DNA of 64,000 nt, from positions 63,264,984-63,328,983 of the forward strand of contig NC_092803.1 of the NCBI RefSeq assembly GCF_040954645.1, read 5' to 3'. Made by a program: the position numbers and the translations under genes. Under the pieces are notes generated by a model. That model was given only the letters and a program-made list of their open reading frames with translations, did no database searches and was not told the origin of the DNA. This document shows, in pieces, positions 1 to 10,078 of the stretch. The stretch comes from Diabrotica undecimpunctata. Lineage: Eukaryota > Arthropoda > Insecta > Coleoptera > Chrysomelidae. Position 1 is the stretch's first letter. Each line of letters begins with the position of its first letter.

Positions 1-118
1 GTTGTTTAAAAGTAACTATTACAATAATTTGCATATTTGAGTATTAGAGTAAACATTTCAAATTCTTTCATATATAATTGATGGATTCGACCGTTACTTG
101 ATGGGAATTCATTTTATG

Positions 119-870
119 TAACAATAAAACACTTAAAATTTTGTTATCAAAACTTTCACAAAATTTATTTTAAACTCTTATCACTACAGCTGTTTCGGCT
201 GATTGCCTTTCTCAAGTGATCTATTTTTGGCATGCGTTTACACTTTATAGTCTCTAATGAAATAGGTTGAGGAGGTGAGAACTATTTGTATCAAGTTGGT
301 CATTCAGAATTATATCTGTGTCTTTTAATTTGTTGATTTCCATAGATTCTAACAAAGATAGCTTAAGGCCTTTATTTTAAATATGAAGAATTTTAAATTC
401 GTCATTAAAAGAATCATGATGATCTAGAAGATGAAGTGTGTATGTAGAATCTGTTTTTCTATTATTGATAGCCTTTTTATGTTCTGCTATTCGTTTATTA
501 AAATTTTTAACAGTTTGACCGATGTAAGTTTTTGGGCGGTCGCCACATTTAAGTTTGTACACATCACTGTGTAAGTGTTTTTTATTTTGGCTCTTGTTGT
601 TTTTAATATATTTGTCTAGGTTGTTATTTGTTCTGGAAGCTGGTGTTATTCCTTTCTTTTTTATGTGTTTAGCCATTTTGCCTGTATATGTAATCAAGCA
701 GAAGGTACTGGGTATTTTCTCTGGTGGTAGAAATACTAATTTCAAAGGCTTTCTTGTGTAGTTTTTGATTTAACATTTTATTAATTGTTTGTTCGTTGTA
801 TCCATTGTTTGCTACTATTTGCTTAATGATATTTTATTCTGTCTCAAATGTGTATTTTGACATCGGAATC
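119..870 (-). mobile_element. Penelope-like element, 5'-truncated copy A
   Basis: Minus-strand remnant of a Penelope-like retroelement, a class that pairs a reverse transcriptase with a GIY-YIG endonuclease. Only the C-terminal endonuclease part and the 3' tail remain. The tail (about 119-345) matches, on the opposite strand, the end of the copy at 1506-2660, and again a fragment at 50405-50650, which fixes the element's 3' end near 119. The upstream end abuts copy B at about 870-878 in a partial head-to-tail tandem: the sequence around 345-420 recurs at 875-960. A ribozyme-like scaffold lies at 178-230. It is 5'-truncated with no RT, so it cannot be active. Confidence 0.85.
377..745 (-). pseudogene. 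PLE GIY-YIG endonuclease fragment (copy A)
   Basis: An open stretch of 122 codons giving the C-terminus of a PLE polyprotein. A basic linker (NNNLDKYIKNNKSQNKKH) leads into a degenerate GIY-YIG nuclease: VYKLKCGD, then KTYIGQT, then the helix RIAEHKKAI. In the family the nuclease nicks target DNA to prime reverse transcription. The glycine of the first motif is replaced (DVY where copy B has GVY), and the cysteine of the usual CGDCPKTYIG is replaced by Arg. The ATG is not the true start, because homology continues upstream into copy B type sequence. It is a decayed fragment. Confidence 0.8.
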
Positions 871-877
871 AACTCAA

Positions 878-1509
878 ACAAAGATAGCTTAAGGCCTTTA
901 TTTTGAATGTAAAGAATTTTAAATTCGTCATTAAAAGAATTATTATGATCTAGAAGGTGAAGTGTGTATCTAGAATCTGTTTTTCTATTATTGAAAGCCC
1001 TTTTATATTGTGCTATTCATTTATTACAATTTCTAGCAGTTTGACCGATGTAAGTTTTTGGGCAGTCGCCACATTTAATTTTGTACACACCACTGTGTAA
1101 GTGTTTTTTATTTTGGCTCTTATTGTTTTTAATATATTTGCCTAGGTTGTTATTTGTTTTAAAAGCTGGTGTTATTCCTTTCGTTTTTATGTGTTTAGCT
1201 ATTTTTTGTGTTGATATTTTGCCTGTATATGCAATCGTGCAGAAGATACTGAGATTTTTATCTGGTGGTGGAAATACTAATTTCAGGGCTTTCTTGTGTA
1301 GTTTTTGATTCAACATTTTATTAATTGTTTGTTCGTTGTATCCATTGCTGTTATTTGCTTAATGATAGTTAATTCTGTCTTAAAAGTGTATTTTGACATC
1401 GGAATTTCTGTTAATATATGTAACATACTATGACAGGCTACCAGTTTATGTTGTGTGGGATGGGATGATGAATTGTGTATAGTCGTGTCAGTATGGGTAG
1501 GTTTATGAA
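878..1509 (-). mobile_element. Penelope-like element, truncated copy B
   Basis: Second minus-strand PLE remnant, truncated at both ends. It begins at about 1509 in the segment after the RT domain (the FHKPTHTDTT region of copy C, with which 1435-1505 forms an inverted repeat). It runs through the GIY-YIG domain, open at 1017-1316 (SGVYKIKCGDCPKTYIGQTARN, which keeps the GVY and YIG motifs). It stops where copy A starts. Copies B and C face each other head to head at about 1506, a tandem or inverted arrangement often seen for PLEs. Non-functional because no RT domain is present. Confidence 0.8.
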
Positions 1510-2660
1510 TACAATTAACAGTAAAGGACTTATAATGGGCAATCCTCTAAGCCCATTGCTATCAGATATTTTTATGGATCATCTAGAGACAAAGATTTCA
1601 AAACATCCCATATTCAAACAGTTTTTATATTAGTGGAGATACGTAGACGACGTACTAGTATGTTTCACAGGAACTAACAGGCAACTCAACCAATTTTTAT
1701 CGTATAATAATTCACTTTATAGTCATATTGAATTTACAGTAAAAACAGAACAAAATCAATCCATAAATTTTTTAGATTTAAAAATTGTCAGACTTAAAAA
1801 CAAACATGACTTCTCCATATTTCATAAACCTACCCATACTGACACGACTATACACAATTCATCATCCCATCCCACACAACATAAACTGGCAGCCTATCAT
1901 AGTATATTACATACATTAACAGAAATTCCGATGTCAAAATACAATTTTGAGACATAATTAAATATCATTAAGCAAATAGCAGTAAACAATGGATACAACG
2001 AACAAACAATTAACAAAATGTTAAATTAAAAACTACAAAAGAAAGCCCTGAAATTAGTATTTGCACCACCAGAGAAAAACCCAGTACCTTCTACTTGATT
2101 ACATAAACAGGCAAAATATCAACAAAAATAGCCAAACACATAGAAAAGAAAGAAATAGCGCCAGTTTTCAGAACAAATAACAACCTAGGCAAATATATTA
2201 AAAACAACAAGAGCCAAAATAAAAATCACTTACACAGTGATGTGTACAAACTTAAATGTAGCGACTGTCCAAAAACTTCGGTCAAACTGGTAGAAATTTT
2301 AATAAACGACTAGCAGAACATAAAAGGGCTTTCAATAATAGAAAAACAGATTCTACATACACACTTCACCTTCTAGATCCTAATCATTCTTTTAATGACG
2401 AATTTAAAATTCTTCACATTTAAAATAAAGGCCTTAAGCTATCTTTGTTAGAATCTATGGAAATCAACAAATTAAAAACACAGATATAATTCTGAATGAC
2501 CAACTTGAGACAAAAAGTTCTCCCCTCCTCAACCTTCATTAGATACTATAAAGTGTAAACGCATGCCAAAAATAGATCATTTGAGAAAGGCAATCAGCTG
2601 AAACAGCTGTAGTGATAAGAGTTTAAAATAAATTTTGTGGAAGTTTTAAAAACAAAGCTT
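1506..2660 (+). mobile_element. Penelope-like element copy C with RT remnant
   Basis: Plus-strand PLE copy carrying the end of the reverse transcriptase: GNPLSPLLSDIFMDHLE at about 1537, then the catalytic YVDDVL at about 1640. The conserved region after the RT (FHKPTHTDTTIHNSSSH) and a frameshifted GIY-YIG domain at about 2205-2420 follow. The 3' tail to about 2660 mirrors the minus-strand copy A. An in-frame stop lies just before the YVDD box, and several stops and shifts break the endonuclease, so this is a pseudogene. The 5' end is truncated within the RT. The 3' tail contains the ribozyme-like scaffold described separately. Confidence 0.85.
2574..2630 (+). ncRNA. hammerhead-like scaffold in PLE 3' end (variant core)
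   Basis: The PLE tail reads TTGAGAAAGGC, a loop, GCTGAAA, the 8-nt palindrome ACAGCTGT (2603-2610) and then A at 2611. GAAA followed by a palindromic stem III and then an H nucleotide is the layout of a type I hammerhead. The usual CUGANGA box is replaced by a UUGAGAAA-type sequence, here and in the copies at 178-230 and about 50470-50520 (minus). In the 50-kb copy stem II is clean (GGCA/UGCC). PLEs are known to carry hammerhead motifs. Whether this variant is catalytic cannot be told from sequence. Confidence 0.35.
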
Positions 2661-3740
2661 TTAGTCTTTCATATATATTTGCGCATATATTTTTCTGTGT
2701 CTAATTTTTAAATGTTAGATATAAGTTAGGTAAAAATCCAATGCCTGACTATGCGGACTTCCCTCACAAACACCCTATATCCGCACTTATTATCCCGCCT
2801 AATATCCGCTCTTTGTTGAAATTGCACGAATATTTTCGTGTGGTCCTTTTTGTTTATTCACCGAAAACATGACTTTCCTAATGGTTTACTTTGTTTGCTG
2901 TCCGGCAAACACGCACATAAAGAAAGTGAATAGAGAATAGAGGCAAGAAGGGACACATTTTAAACTGTGAGCAAACAACGGGATGACTGACTGCGGAAAG
3001 CAGGGTAGGACTGTTTACTCTTACGAGTTCGGGTTTTTGTCGCTTCTTCATAAAACAATTAAATGGAAGGAAATATTGTTCTCCCTGTCGACCGCATGAG
3101 TCAAAATATTCCTAAATAAATATTTGGTAAATGCGACGAATTGAATTAGATTGGAAGATAATGTTACATTTTATAAATATATGGAATGAATTTGATACAT
3201 ACAAACAATTCATTTTTAGGAAAACTAAAAATACTAAGCCAAAAGATACTCAATAGTTAAAAAATAAGTAATAAAATATGGGTAATGATTTATGCCCGCG
3301 CGAGTATAAAGTGTACTTTACTTTATGACTCGAATAGTTTCACTAATGTGGTCAACATGGTTTTCTGTCAGCAAGTTATGTAATTTTTCATATTCCTTGT
3401 CATAGGCATCGCTCGACTTATGTTGTAACTTTTTCATTGCTTTTTTCACTTTTTTTTTTAATTTGGTTAGGGATCTAAAAATATCTTGCATTTTGACGGT
3501 TTTAGTTTGACACGTTTGACAGCATTTCCGTAGCGTAGCATAACACGGACGATAGAATGTCTACTAGTAAATTTATATTGTCAAAATGAAATCTAATTTT
3601 TGGATTTTTTAGAACATATTTATTTGTAGATGCAATAACGAACTAGTATGACATAAAATTTTGTATGCACTGCGGGTATTATTAGATTTATATACCCTCG
3701 GGCGACTTATAAACCCTCGGGCCAGAGACAGGACACACGT
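2661..3740. other. no gene recognised
   Basis: AT-rich sequence between the PLE cluster and the first piggyBac-like element. Both strands have frequent stops. No transposase, RT or splice-bounded exon was recognised. Confidence 0.4.
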
Positions 3741-3899
3741 CCATTTTTTTAACGTTGCGTTAACGCAACATTGGGACTATACGAATAACATAAAAATATT
3801 TTTATTTTTACTTGTCGTAGTCTTTGAAACAATGTGGATGCAATGGTATATTACATGTTTTACACATAAAAACAGTACTTTTACATAGCTACAACGCTT

Positions 3900-4790
3900 T
3901 CTCTAGTTTTCATTATTGCGTTCAATCATGTAGCCCACATTATACAAACGCAAGAAAGAAGGTAAGGATGAACTAGAGCCACGACCTCTAATAGATATTG
4001 TACACTAACAAGACTTCGCACAAGTTCTGACCTAATTGGATTTTTCTCATGTACAATTCTATAGAGTTTTCAGTCATTAACGACAGCAGTGTCTAACATG
4101 TTTATAAATAATGGCCACCACCATTTTTTCCAACTGATAATAATTCTATAATTAGCCATTTCATTGTCTTGTAAGTCCACTCCTCCCATGTATTTATTAT
4201 ATTTAGCTATCATGTTGGGTTGTGGGATAGCGATATTTTTTCTTACATTGCGATTGTATTGTTTTACGGGAAGAGCAGGCTCTATTGGATCACAATTGGT
4301 TGCCACCGTCACCACAGAATTATCGTTCCAACGCAAAACGCTTATTTTATTAGTTTAACCGTAGCGACAATCCATAGTGCCACGATCTTTTTTCCAATGT
4401 ATTTTGTGTTCTCCAACGGGCAATTTAGCAGTCTGTTTTCACGTATTGTTCCAGTGGCAAAGTATTCATGTTGTTTCAAATGAACTAACAACTTGTAGCT
4501 GGCAAAGAAATTATCCAAATATATCTTGTGTGCAGAATTGTCTTCCACGACTTTTTAAAGATTGATAACAACTGCTTCACTCATACTCTTTTGAATTATT
4601 CTGGTTGGATTTTCTAGCATAAGGAACAATTTATCTAATTTGCATTGCTAGATTTAAGCAACCACATTTTGTATCCGAAACGAACAGGCTTCCCTTTTAT
4701 AAACATTTTTAAATGACGGCCGAAGTATGGGACCATTTGTTCATCTATTGATAAGTATTGACCAAAAACACCATATTTTAAACCCCTTAA
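3900..4790 (-). pseudogene. piggyBac transposase, catalytic core and C-terminus
   Basis: Downstream half of the split transposase. It opens with GLKYGVFGQYLSIDEQMVPYFG (first catalytic Asp), followed by FIKGKPVRFGYKMW, then YLDNFFASYKLL (second Asp), ATGTIRENRL, and MGGVDLQDNEMANYRI (third Asp) with KKWWWPLFINMLDTAV. All three acidic residues of the DDD triad survive. Frameshifts fall near 4560 and 4340. A remnant of the C-terminal Cys/His-rich domain is visible at about 3880-3960. The first 22 residues of the open frame reaching 4856 belong to the inserted element, not to the transposase. Confidence 0.85.
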
Positions 4791-5459
4791 CGTACGTGCC
4801 CATCTCAGACGCGGGCGCGCCTTACTGGTAATTATGTACGCGCTAGTCTGGGACACGGGCGCTGGTTAAATTTTACCCATAAAATTTTTCAAGGCCCCTA
4901 GCCAAGCGGGTATTTGTATAAAAAGACATAATGTATGCATATATCTAAATTATTTTTCTATTATAAATGAGATAACTCACTCAGTATTGGGTAACTTTAA
5001 AATATATTTATTAACCCATAACTTGCAATTTGCAATCGTCACCATTGATAACCGATATTATTGTCGAACTTTTTTTTATAAAAGCTTTCTGTCTTGCCGG
5101 TGTTAATCCTTCCAAAGTCGATATTTATTGTGTTTTTGCATTTGAGCTAATTTATGCCTTATTTTTATCATATTATTATTTCATCATATTGTTGGATAAG
5201 TAAATTTTGCATATAATAATCGGTAGGTTAACGTAATGTGTATATTTTTTTTACCAAATTTCATTGTAATTGATCCAAAATGCCATACTGTATGTGTGTG
5301 TCAATAAAATATTTTGAATTATCTATATTTTTGATATAAATCATACTACTATTTACCGATTCACAGTGTTGCCTCTACACAAAATTTTTAAATTTCAACG
5401 GATTTGTATACAAAAAGAGTGCGCACTGTCATCTATAGTAATTTGTAAGACCATTGGCA

Positions 5460-5460
<1 letters not shown>

Positions 5461-5526
<66 letters not shown>
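5461..5526. repeat. (TA)n microsatellite
   Basis: Uninterrupted TA dinucleotide tract of about 33 units inside the TTAA-flanked insertion. Confidence 0.98.
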
Positions 5527-5528
<2 letters not shown>

Positions 5529-5971
5529 GACGATTGGGGTTTATCGAAAATAATTTATAAGTTATATACTACATAATATTAGATATAAAAAAGTATTTGA
5601 TTATTTTAAGAAGTTATATACTAGAGAATTTAATAAAAATATATTTATGTGAGGGCATTTTTAATAAATTAGCATATAATAATTGTAAAAAGTTGTATTT
5701 TAGTAATTTTAATGTTGTAAATATATGTAAGTGAGCCATGTGCCTAGGCAACCAAAAATACTCTCGAATTGACAGATAGAAATTAATCATAATTGGGAAT
5801 ATAAAGTGGGGTTATAATAATATATTGTTTGAATTGTGTATTTTATTAAATTAGAGTGTTAGTTACTAATTTGAATGTTTATTCTGATCTGAAAAGCCTA
5901 AATGTCAACAAAATTATCAATGGAACATTAACGAATTCTCCAGAGTGCAGAATTTGACCTGTGTTTATGTT

Positions 5972-5986
5972 GGAACATTCTGGAAT
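5972..5986 (+). promoter_or_regulatory. heat-shock-element-like trimer
   Basis: GGAACATTCTGGAAT matches the insect HSE pattern nGAAnnTTCnnGAAn. A second partial site (TTCTGGAA, 6081-6088) and a TATA box lie downstream. Function is inferred from spacing only. Confidence 0.4.
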
Positions 5987-6110
5987 AATGATTATGGCGG
6001 TGGATCGAACAGATATTTTTTTCGAGAACATCTATATAGAAGTTAATAGAACGAATGGAACATGATCTCTTACCAGATGGTTCTGGAATATCAAAAAGGA
6101 TATAAATACC

Positions 6111-6118
6111 CGTGATTT
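6111..6118 (+). promoter_or_regulatory. TATA box candidate
   Basis: TATAAATA about 125 bp downstream of the HSE-like site, in the same orientation. No long ORF follows on the plus strand, so this may be the promoter of an LTR or non-coding unit carried by the insertion. Confidence 0.35.
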
Positions 6119-6987
6119 GGATTCAAGATGGCAGTTTTTAGTCAGAAAGGGAGTTTTTAGTCAGAAGTCAGGCCAGTTCATTATGAAAGTTAGTAGTGAA
6201 GTAAATTGTTCAGAATTTCAAGAAGTCAGTCAGAAAAGTTTAGTAAGAAATATGAAAGTTAGTTGGAGTCAGTGAATCAGGTACAAATAGTCAAATTGTT
6301 TAATATAGTGAGTTAAATGAAGATTAAAAATTATGCATATAATTTAATGCACATTTATAATTATACACAAATAATTATTGAAGATTAAAAAAAGTATATT
6401 GGAAGAAATTAAATTATATTATGGTTGGAGATTAGTATAAATCAACTTATAATAATTGGATATTGGTATATTGAAAAGAAGAATAAATATAAATGCTGTT
6501 TACTGGTTTGGTTGGTGGTGTATAAATGCTGGTGAAAAAAACTATATCTTAAATTGGTAGAAGCTGATAATTGGAAAAAGTAATTTCACAAAAAACAAGG
6601 ATAACTGAAGTACGAAGACATTCAGTGGTGATTAGAATCTATATAGTAGAAAACAGTTCATTTAGGCATTCAGTGAAAGAAAGGTACAAAATTTTGTTAA
6701 TATAATTTAGTTAGTGTCATAACAATTTCAATTTTGAAGATAGTTTTGTTTAAATTTTAGATTGTCTATAGAATTTAATTAGTTTTATAAGAATATCAGT
6801 TTAAAGATAGTTTATTTTAAATTTACATTGACTAGGTTAGATATATATGTGTGTTTCATAATAGTTATAATAAAGATAATTTAAAAAAGTACTTACAAGC
6901 TAATTCTTTGAGAACCGCGATAAAAACCCTATATATTATATTATTAAAAATACTCATTGCTCATCATTCAAACAAAAAACACATCAT

Positions 6988-6991
<4 letters not shown>

Positions 6992-7025
<34 letters not shown>
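6992..7025. repeat. (TA)n microsatellite
   Basis: Second TA tract of about 17 units near the right end of the TTAA-flanked insertion. Confidence 0.97.
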
Positions 7026-7029
<4 letters not shown>

Positions 7030-7202
7030 TATTAGTGTATGTATGAAAACAAAAATAAATATTTCACCTCACCCCCAGGAAAAGTAAGGGTTCTACGCCA
7101 CTAAAAATATTTTTTTATTCAATTATAACCAAAACAAGACATTTTCACTGAAAAAAAATTCGATCATTTTTTGACCAACTTTAAAATAAATGTGTACGTT
7201 AA

Positions 7203-7880
7203 GGTTAACAGGTCGATCATCGGTCGAACTTTTGCAAATTTATCTTGTTTATCTACCTGATCGTTATGCGTTATGTATGTCTCTATTTTGAGACATTGCA
7301 ATTTTCATAAACTGAACTCCCTTATCCCCATCGGAAGACCAGTAAAGTTTTACGCGGCGAAGAGTAAGATGTCTGCTCATAATCAAAAATCCCAACAAAA
7401 TATTTCTAAATCATTTCGAACCATGTCAAAGTTGGGACGGTTCTGATCTCTCGAATATTTTTTTGAATTTGAAATAATAGATAAAGCCAAATATCTTTAT
7501 CGAGCATTTCCACAAAATAGTCCAGTACCAACTTTTGATGCAACTCATCAACGATATTTTTTATGCGAGTTTCTTCATTAGAATCAGCATCACTTCCATA
7601 CTCAATGGGTTTTCTGCACAAGGTTACGTTTTCGACTCGAGCTATTTTTTTGGCTTTTGATGATTTCACATGAGACTGACTTACACTTCTTGTCTTCTTT
7701 ATTAATATTTGTTATTTTAAATGTTCCAGGCACATCTTTTGGCAAACTATTTATATTACCCATATCATCCTTATCTATATCTTCCTCATCTGTTAGGTTA
7801 TCAACTTCTAGAGGTATTAAACAAATATCCATCTCATCATCTACATCCAGTTTTTCAACTGTAGCTTGGAGTTCTTTCAT
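7203..7880 (-). pseudogene. piggyBac transposase, N-terminal half
   Basis: Starts at an ATG at 7880 with a typical acidic N-terminus (LTDEEDIDKDD region). After a frame change near 7660 it continues through the 7406-7669 stretch. A further shift leads to the conserved segment with GFLIMSRHLTLRR, LYWSSDGD and MSQNRD, then QDKFAKVRPMIDLLT ending at the TTAA at 7199-7202. This corresponds to the region before the catalytic core of PGBD3-like proteins. At least two frame breaks make it a pseudogene. Its continuation lies at 4790 and below, beyond the inserted element. Confidence 0.8.
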
Positions 7881-8280
7881 AGTTAAGGGCCTTTTAGGAT
7901 CATCTTTATAATTATACTATATTATACTTCTTTTCCCATAGTTGCGTTAACGCAACGCTACATTCAAAGTCCTGAAACTTAATTTTACGTTTAAAATATT
8001 ATTACTTTATGTCCATCATCTATGAAAATATCTTGTAAATGATAAAATAATACTCCCTAAATATCTTAAAGCATTTTTTTAAAATGTATCTCACTTGTAA
8101 TAATATCTATAGTTATTTTGCTATTTTTAACGCTATTTCGAATTATATTTTTTTGCGTGGAAAATTTCTTTCTGAATTGTTAAATCTCTCTTAACACAAT
8201 ACTATCCGCCATTTATAAAAAAAATCATTATGAACGTAAAAAAATTGCATTCAATGTGTTGCGTTAACGCAACTATGGAC

Positions 8281-9678
8281 CTAATATAATGATACCATAA
8301 CCCACTGGTTACCTGACGGCAAACAAATTCAACAAATTTTTTCTTTACTGTCAAATTTTGCAGAAAAGCACTGTTGCCAAATAAAAAACATATATGTATT
8401 TACCACAGTAGCTACCGGCTACACCGCTTTATTTTTGTTTTTAAAAGTAGATAATGAAGATAACTATCTGTACTATCTGTACTATAAGTGTCAAACCAAT
8501 GTTTGCCTTTAGAAGGTTAAATAAGAATTCTGTTTATTGTAGTTACTCCATTTAATTTTGATTCGAATTATTTTAGATTTTACAAGAATTCTAAGCAATT
8601 AAGTGTAAATTTAATTAAATATTCTAAGTATGAGAGGGGAACAGTGGTCCATTATTACCATTAGAAGCAATTAGAGAGGTATATAGGTCTATTAATATTT
8701 AAATATATTTAGACAGTATTTTAGAATAGGTAATATAATTATGTATACTAAAAACAAACTTTTAGAGAGTTGCACCAGCTTCGAAGCTTAATATTTTTAC
8801 TGTTCGCAGAGTTTCTCGACTGGCAAAAACGAATGCGCCTTCATGTTCTGCACCTAAGAAAAGACCGAGATCTATAAAACCCATTACTAATTGCAATCTT
8901 GCATCACTAATTCCCAATGAAATGTATATAAAAATTAAGTATGTTTTATTATTTTTTGCCGTTAATTAATGTTATTTAATTAATAACTAATAAAAAATAT
9001 TTAGAGCAACATATAACTCTTCATAACTCTTCATGCAGCTGTACAAGAGAGAGATTGTAACATTTTTTAGTTTACCTCTTTATTTTTTATTTCCTTAAAC
9101 ATACAACCGATACCCCACTGGCCATATCGATGTTTTGGCCGTAGCGTCTTGTACCCTATTGAATTGCCTTCTTGAAGGAATAACAAATTACTGTCGTTAA
9201 CATTCATCTGCTTTAATTAAAAAATTAAACCCTTTGCGCTACCAGAGATGAAGATTCGTCACACAATATATATCTTCAATAGAGTAGGTACAAGTCGTAA
9301 TAAAAGTTTTAGAATACTCTTTTTAAGGAATATAGTTCAATGTAGAACATGTTTTTAAATCAATAAATTTCGAAGTAGACGTTTTTTCTTTTATGGTTGT
9401 CATTCGCAGAAATGAGAGAAAGAGAAATTATTTTTCTGGGAAAGTTTGTTAAATTTTTGAGTGAACGAAAATACTTCCGTTAGATTGGTCAGAAAATGAA
9501 ACGTCGCGTCTACCTTAATTTCTTTAAGTGTTGTCAGTACTTTTATCTTAAAAAGTAACTTACCCTAATCTATCTTAGATTAAATCTATCTATAATTTTT
9601 GCTACCTTAAATTGCTGATAATTTAATTTGCTTAATATTAATACAGTTTTGTATAGTAAGTTTAAAGTTAATGCGATT
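8281..9678. other. no confirmed gene; contains one candidate exon
   Basis: AT-rich sequence between piggyBac 1 and the MITE. Apart from the short open interval at 8766-8938 nothing coding was recognised. Confidence 0.4.
8766..8938 (+). other. possible internal exon (unidentified)
   Basis: A 173-nt open interval bounded by TTTTAG on the left and GTATGT on the right, matching splice acceptor and donor consensus. It encodes about 57 residues with a basic stretch (SAPKKRPRSIKP). No family recognised, and the polypyrimidine tract is short. It could be a chance open frame; the only support is the pairing of splice signals with an uninterrupted phase. Confidence 0.2.
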
Positions 9679-10078
9679 TTAAGAGTGTAGGCACAAAATT
9701 TCGGGCCAATGCTTTTTAAATGTATTTATTTTTTTCGAATCCTGAAAAAACTATTAAATATTTTTAAAAAAATTTAAACGCAGAATAAAAGAATACATTA
9801 ATACCAAAGGCTGAAAGTCCCTTAGAATAAACAAAAAGTTTCGTTTGAATGAGATATTTGAAATTAAAAATCACACTTAATTTTCTCTTCTTTTTCACCC
9901 CTGTAATTTACTAAAATAAACATTACAGAAGTTTTCAGAGACTTTTGGCTCTCGGTAATAATCTAATCTCTCATTCTGCGTTTAAATTTTTTAAAAATAC
10001 TTATTAGTTTTCTCAGGATTAAAAAAAATGAATGCATTTAAAAAGCATTGGCTCGAAATTTTGCGCCTACGCTCTTAA
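9679..10078. mobile_element. TTAA-flanked foldback MITE
   Basis: Terminal inverted repeats of roughly 105 bp: the left arm starts AGAGTGTAGGCACAAAATTT after TTAA, and the right arm ends as its imperfect reverse complement (GCGCCTACGCTCT then TTAA). TTAA on both sides suggests mobilisation by a piggyBac-type transposase. The 190-bp middle has no ORF. Confidence 0.75.

Larger units (their letters stand above)
4791..7198. mobile_element. TTAA-flanked 2.4-kb insertion in piggyBac 1
   Basis: Inserted between two TTAA copies (4787-4790 and 7199-7202). Joining the flanks through one TTAA makes the transposase frame read straight through (DLLT then LRGLKYGVF), which proves these are the boundaries. 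Terminal similarity is short (CGTACGTG at the left, CGTACACA as the inverted right end). The left end holds an inverted pair of GC-rich blocks at about 4796-4820 and 4838-4860. No transposase is encoded, so it is a non-autonomous TTAA-specific element. It carries (TA)n tracts at 5461 and 6992 and a promoter-like region near 5970-6120. Confidence 0.8.
3750..8280 (-). mobile_element. piggyBac-like transposon 1, interrupted
   Basis: A degenerate piggyBac (PGBD3-like) cut-and-paste transposon read on the minus strand. The 16-bp palindrome GTTGCGTTAACGCAAC occurs at 3754-3769 near the downstream end and at 7941-7956 and 8258-8273 near the upstream end, each centred on the TTAA target tetranucleotide, so these are taken as terminal or subterminal repeats. 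The transposase is split by a 2408-bp insertion at 4791-7198. Exact outer ends are uncertain. Confidence 0.75.

Noticed and set aside
5527..7100. A solo LTR starting TGTGACGATTGGGG and ending TACGCCA
   Set aside because: TG/CA ends can be drawn, but no target duplication is visible beside the TA tract and no internal region exists; kept only as part of the TTAA-flanked insertion.
9219..9245. TTAAACCCTTTGCGC as a piggyBac end
   Set aside because: No matching inverted end or transposase on either side.
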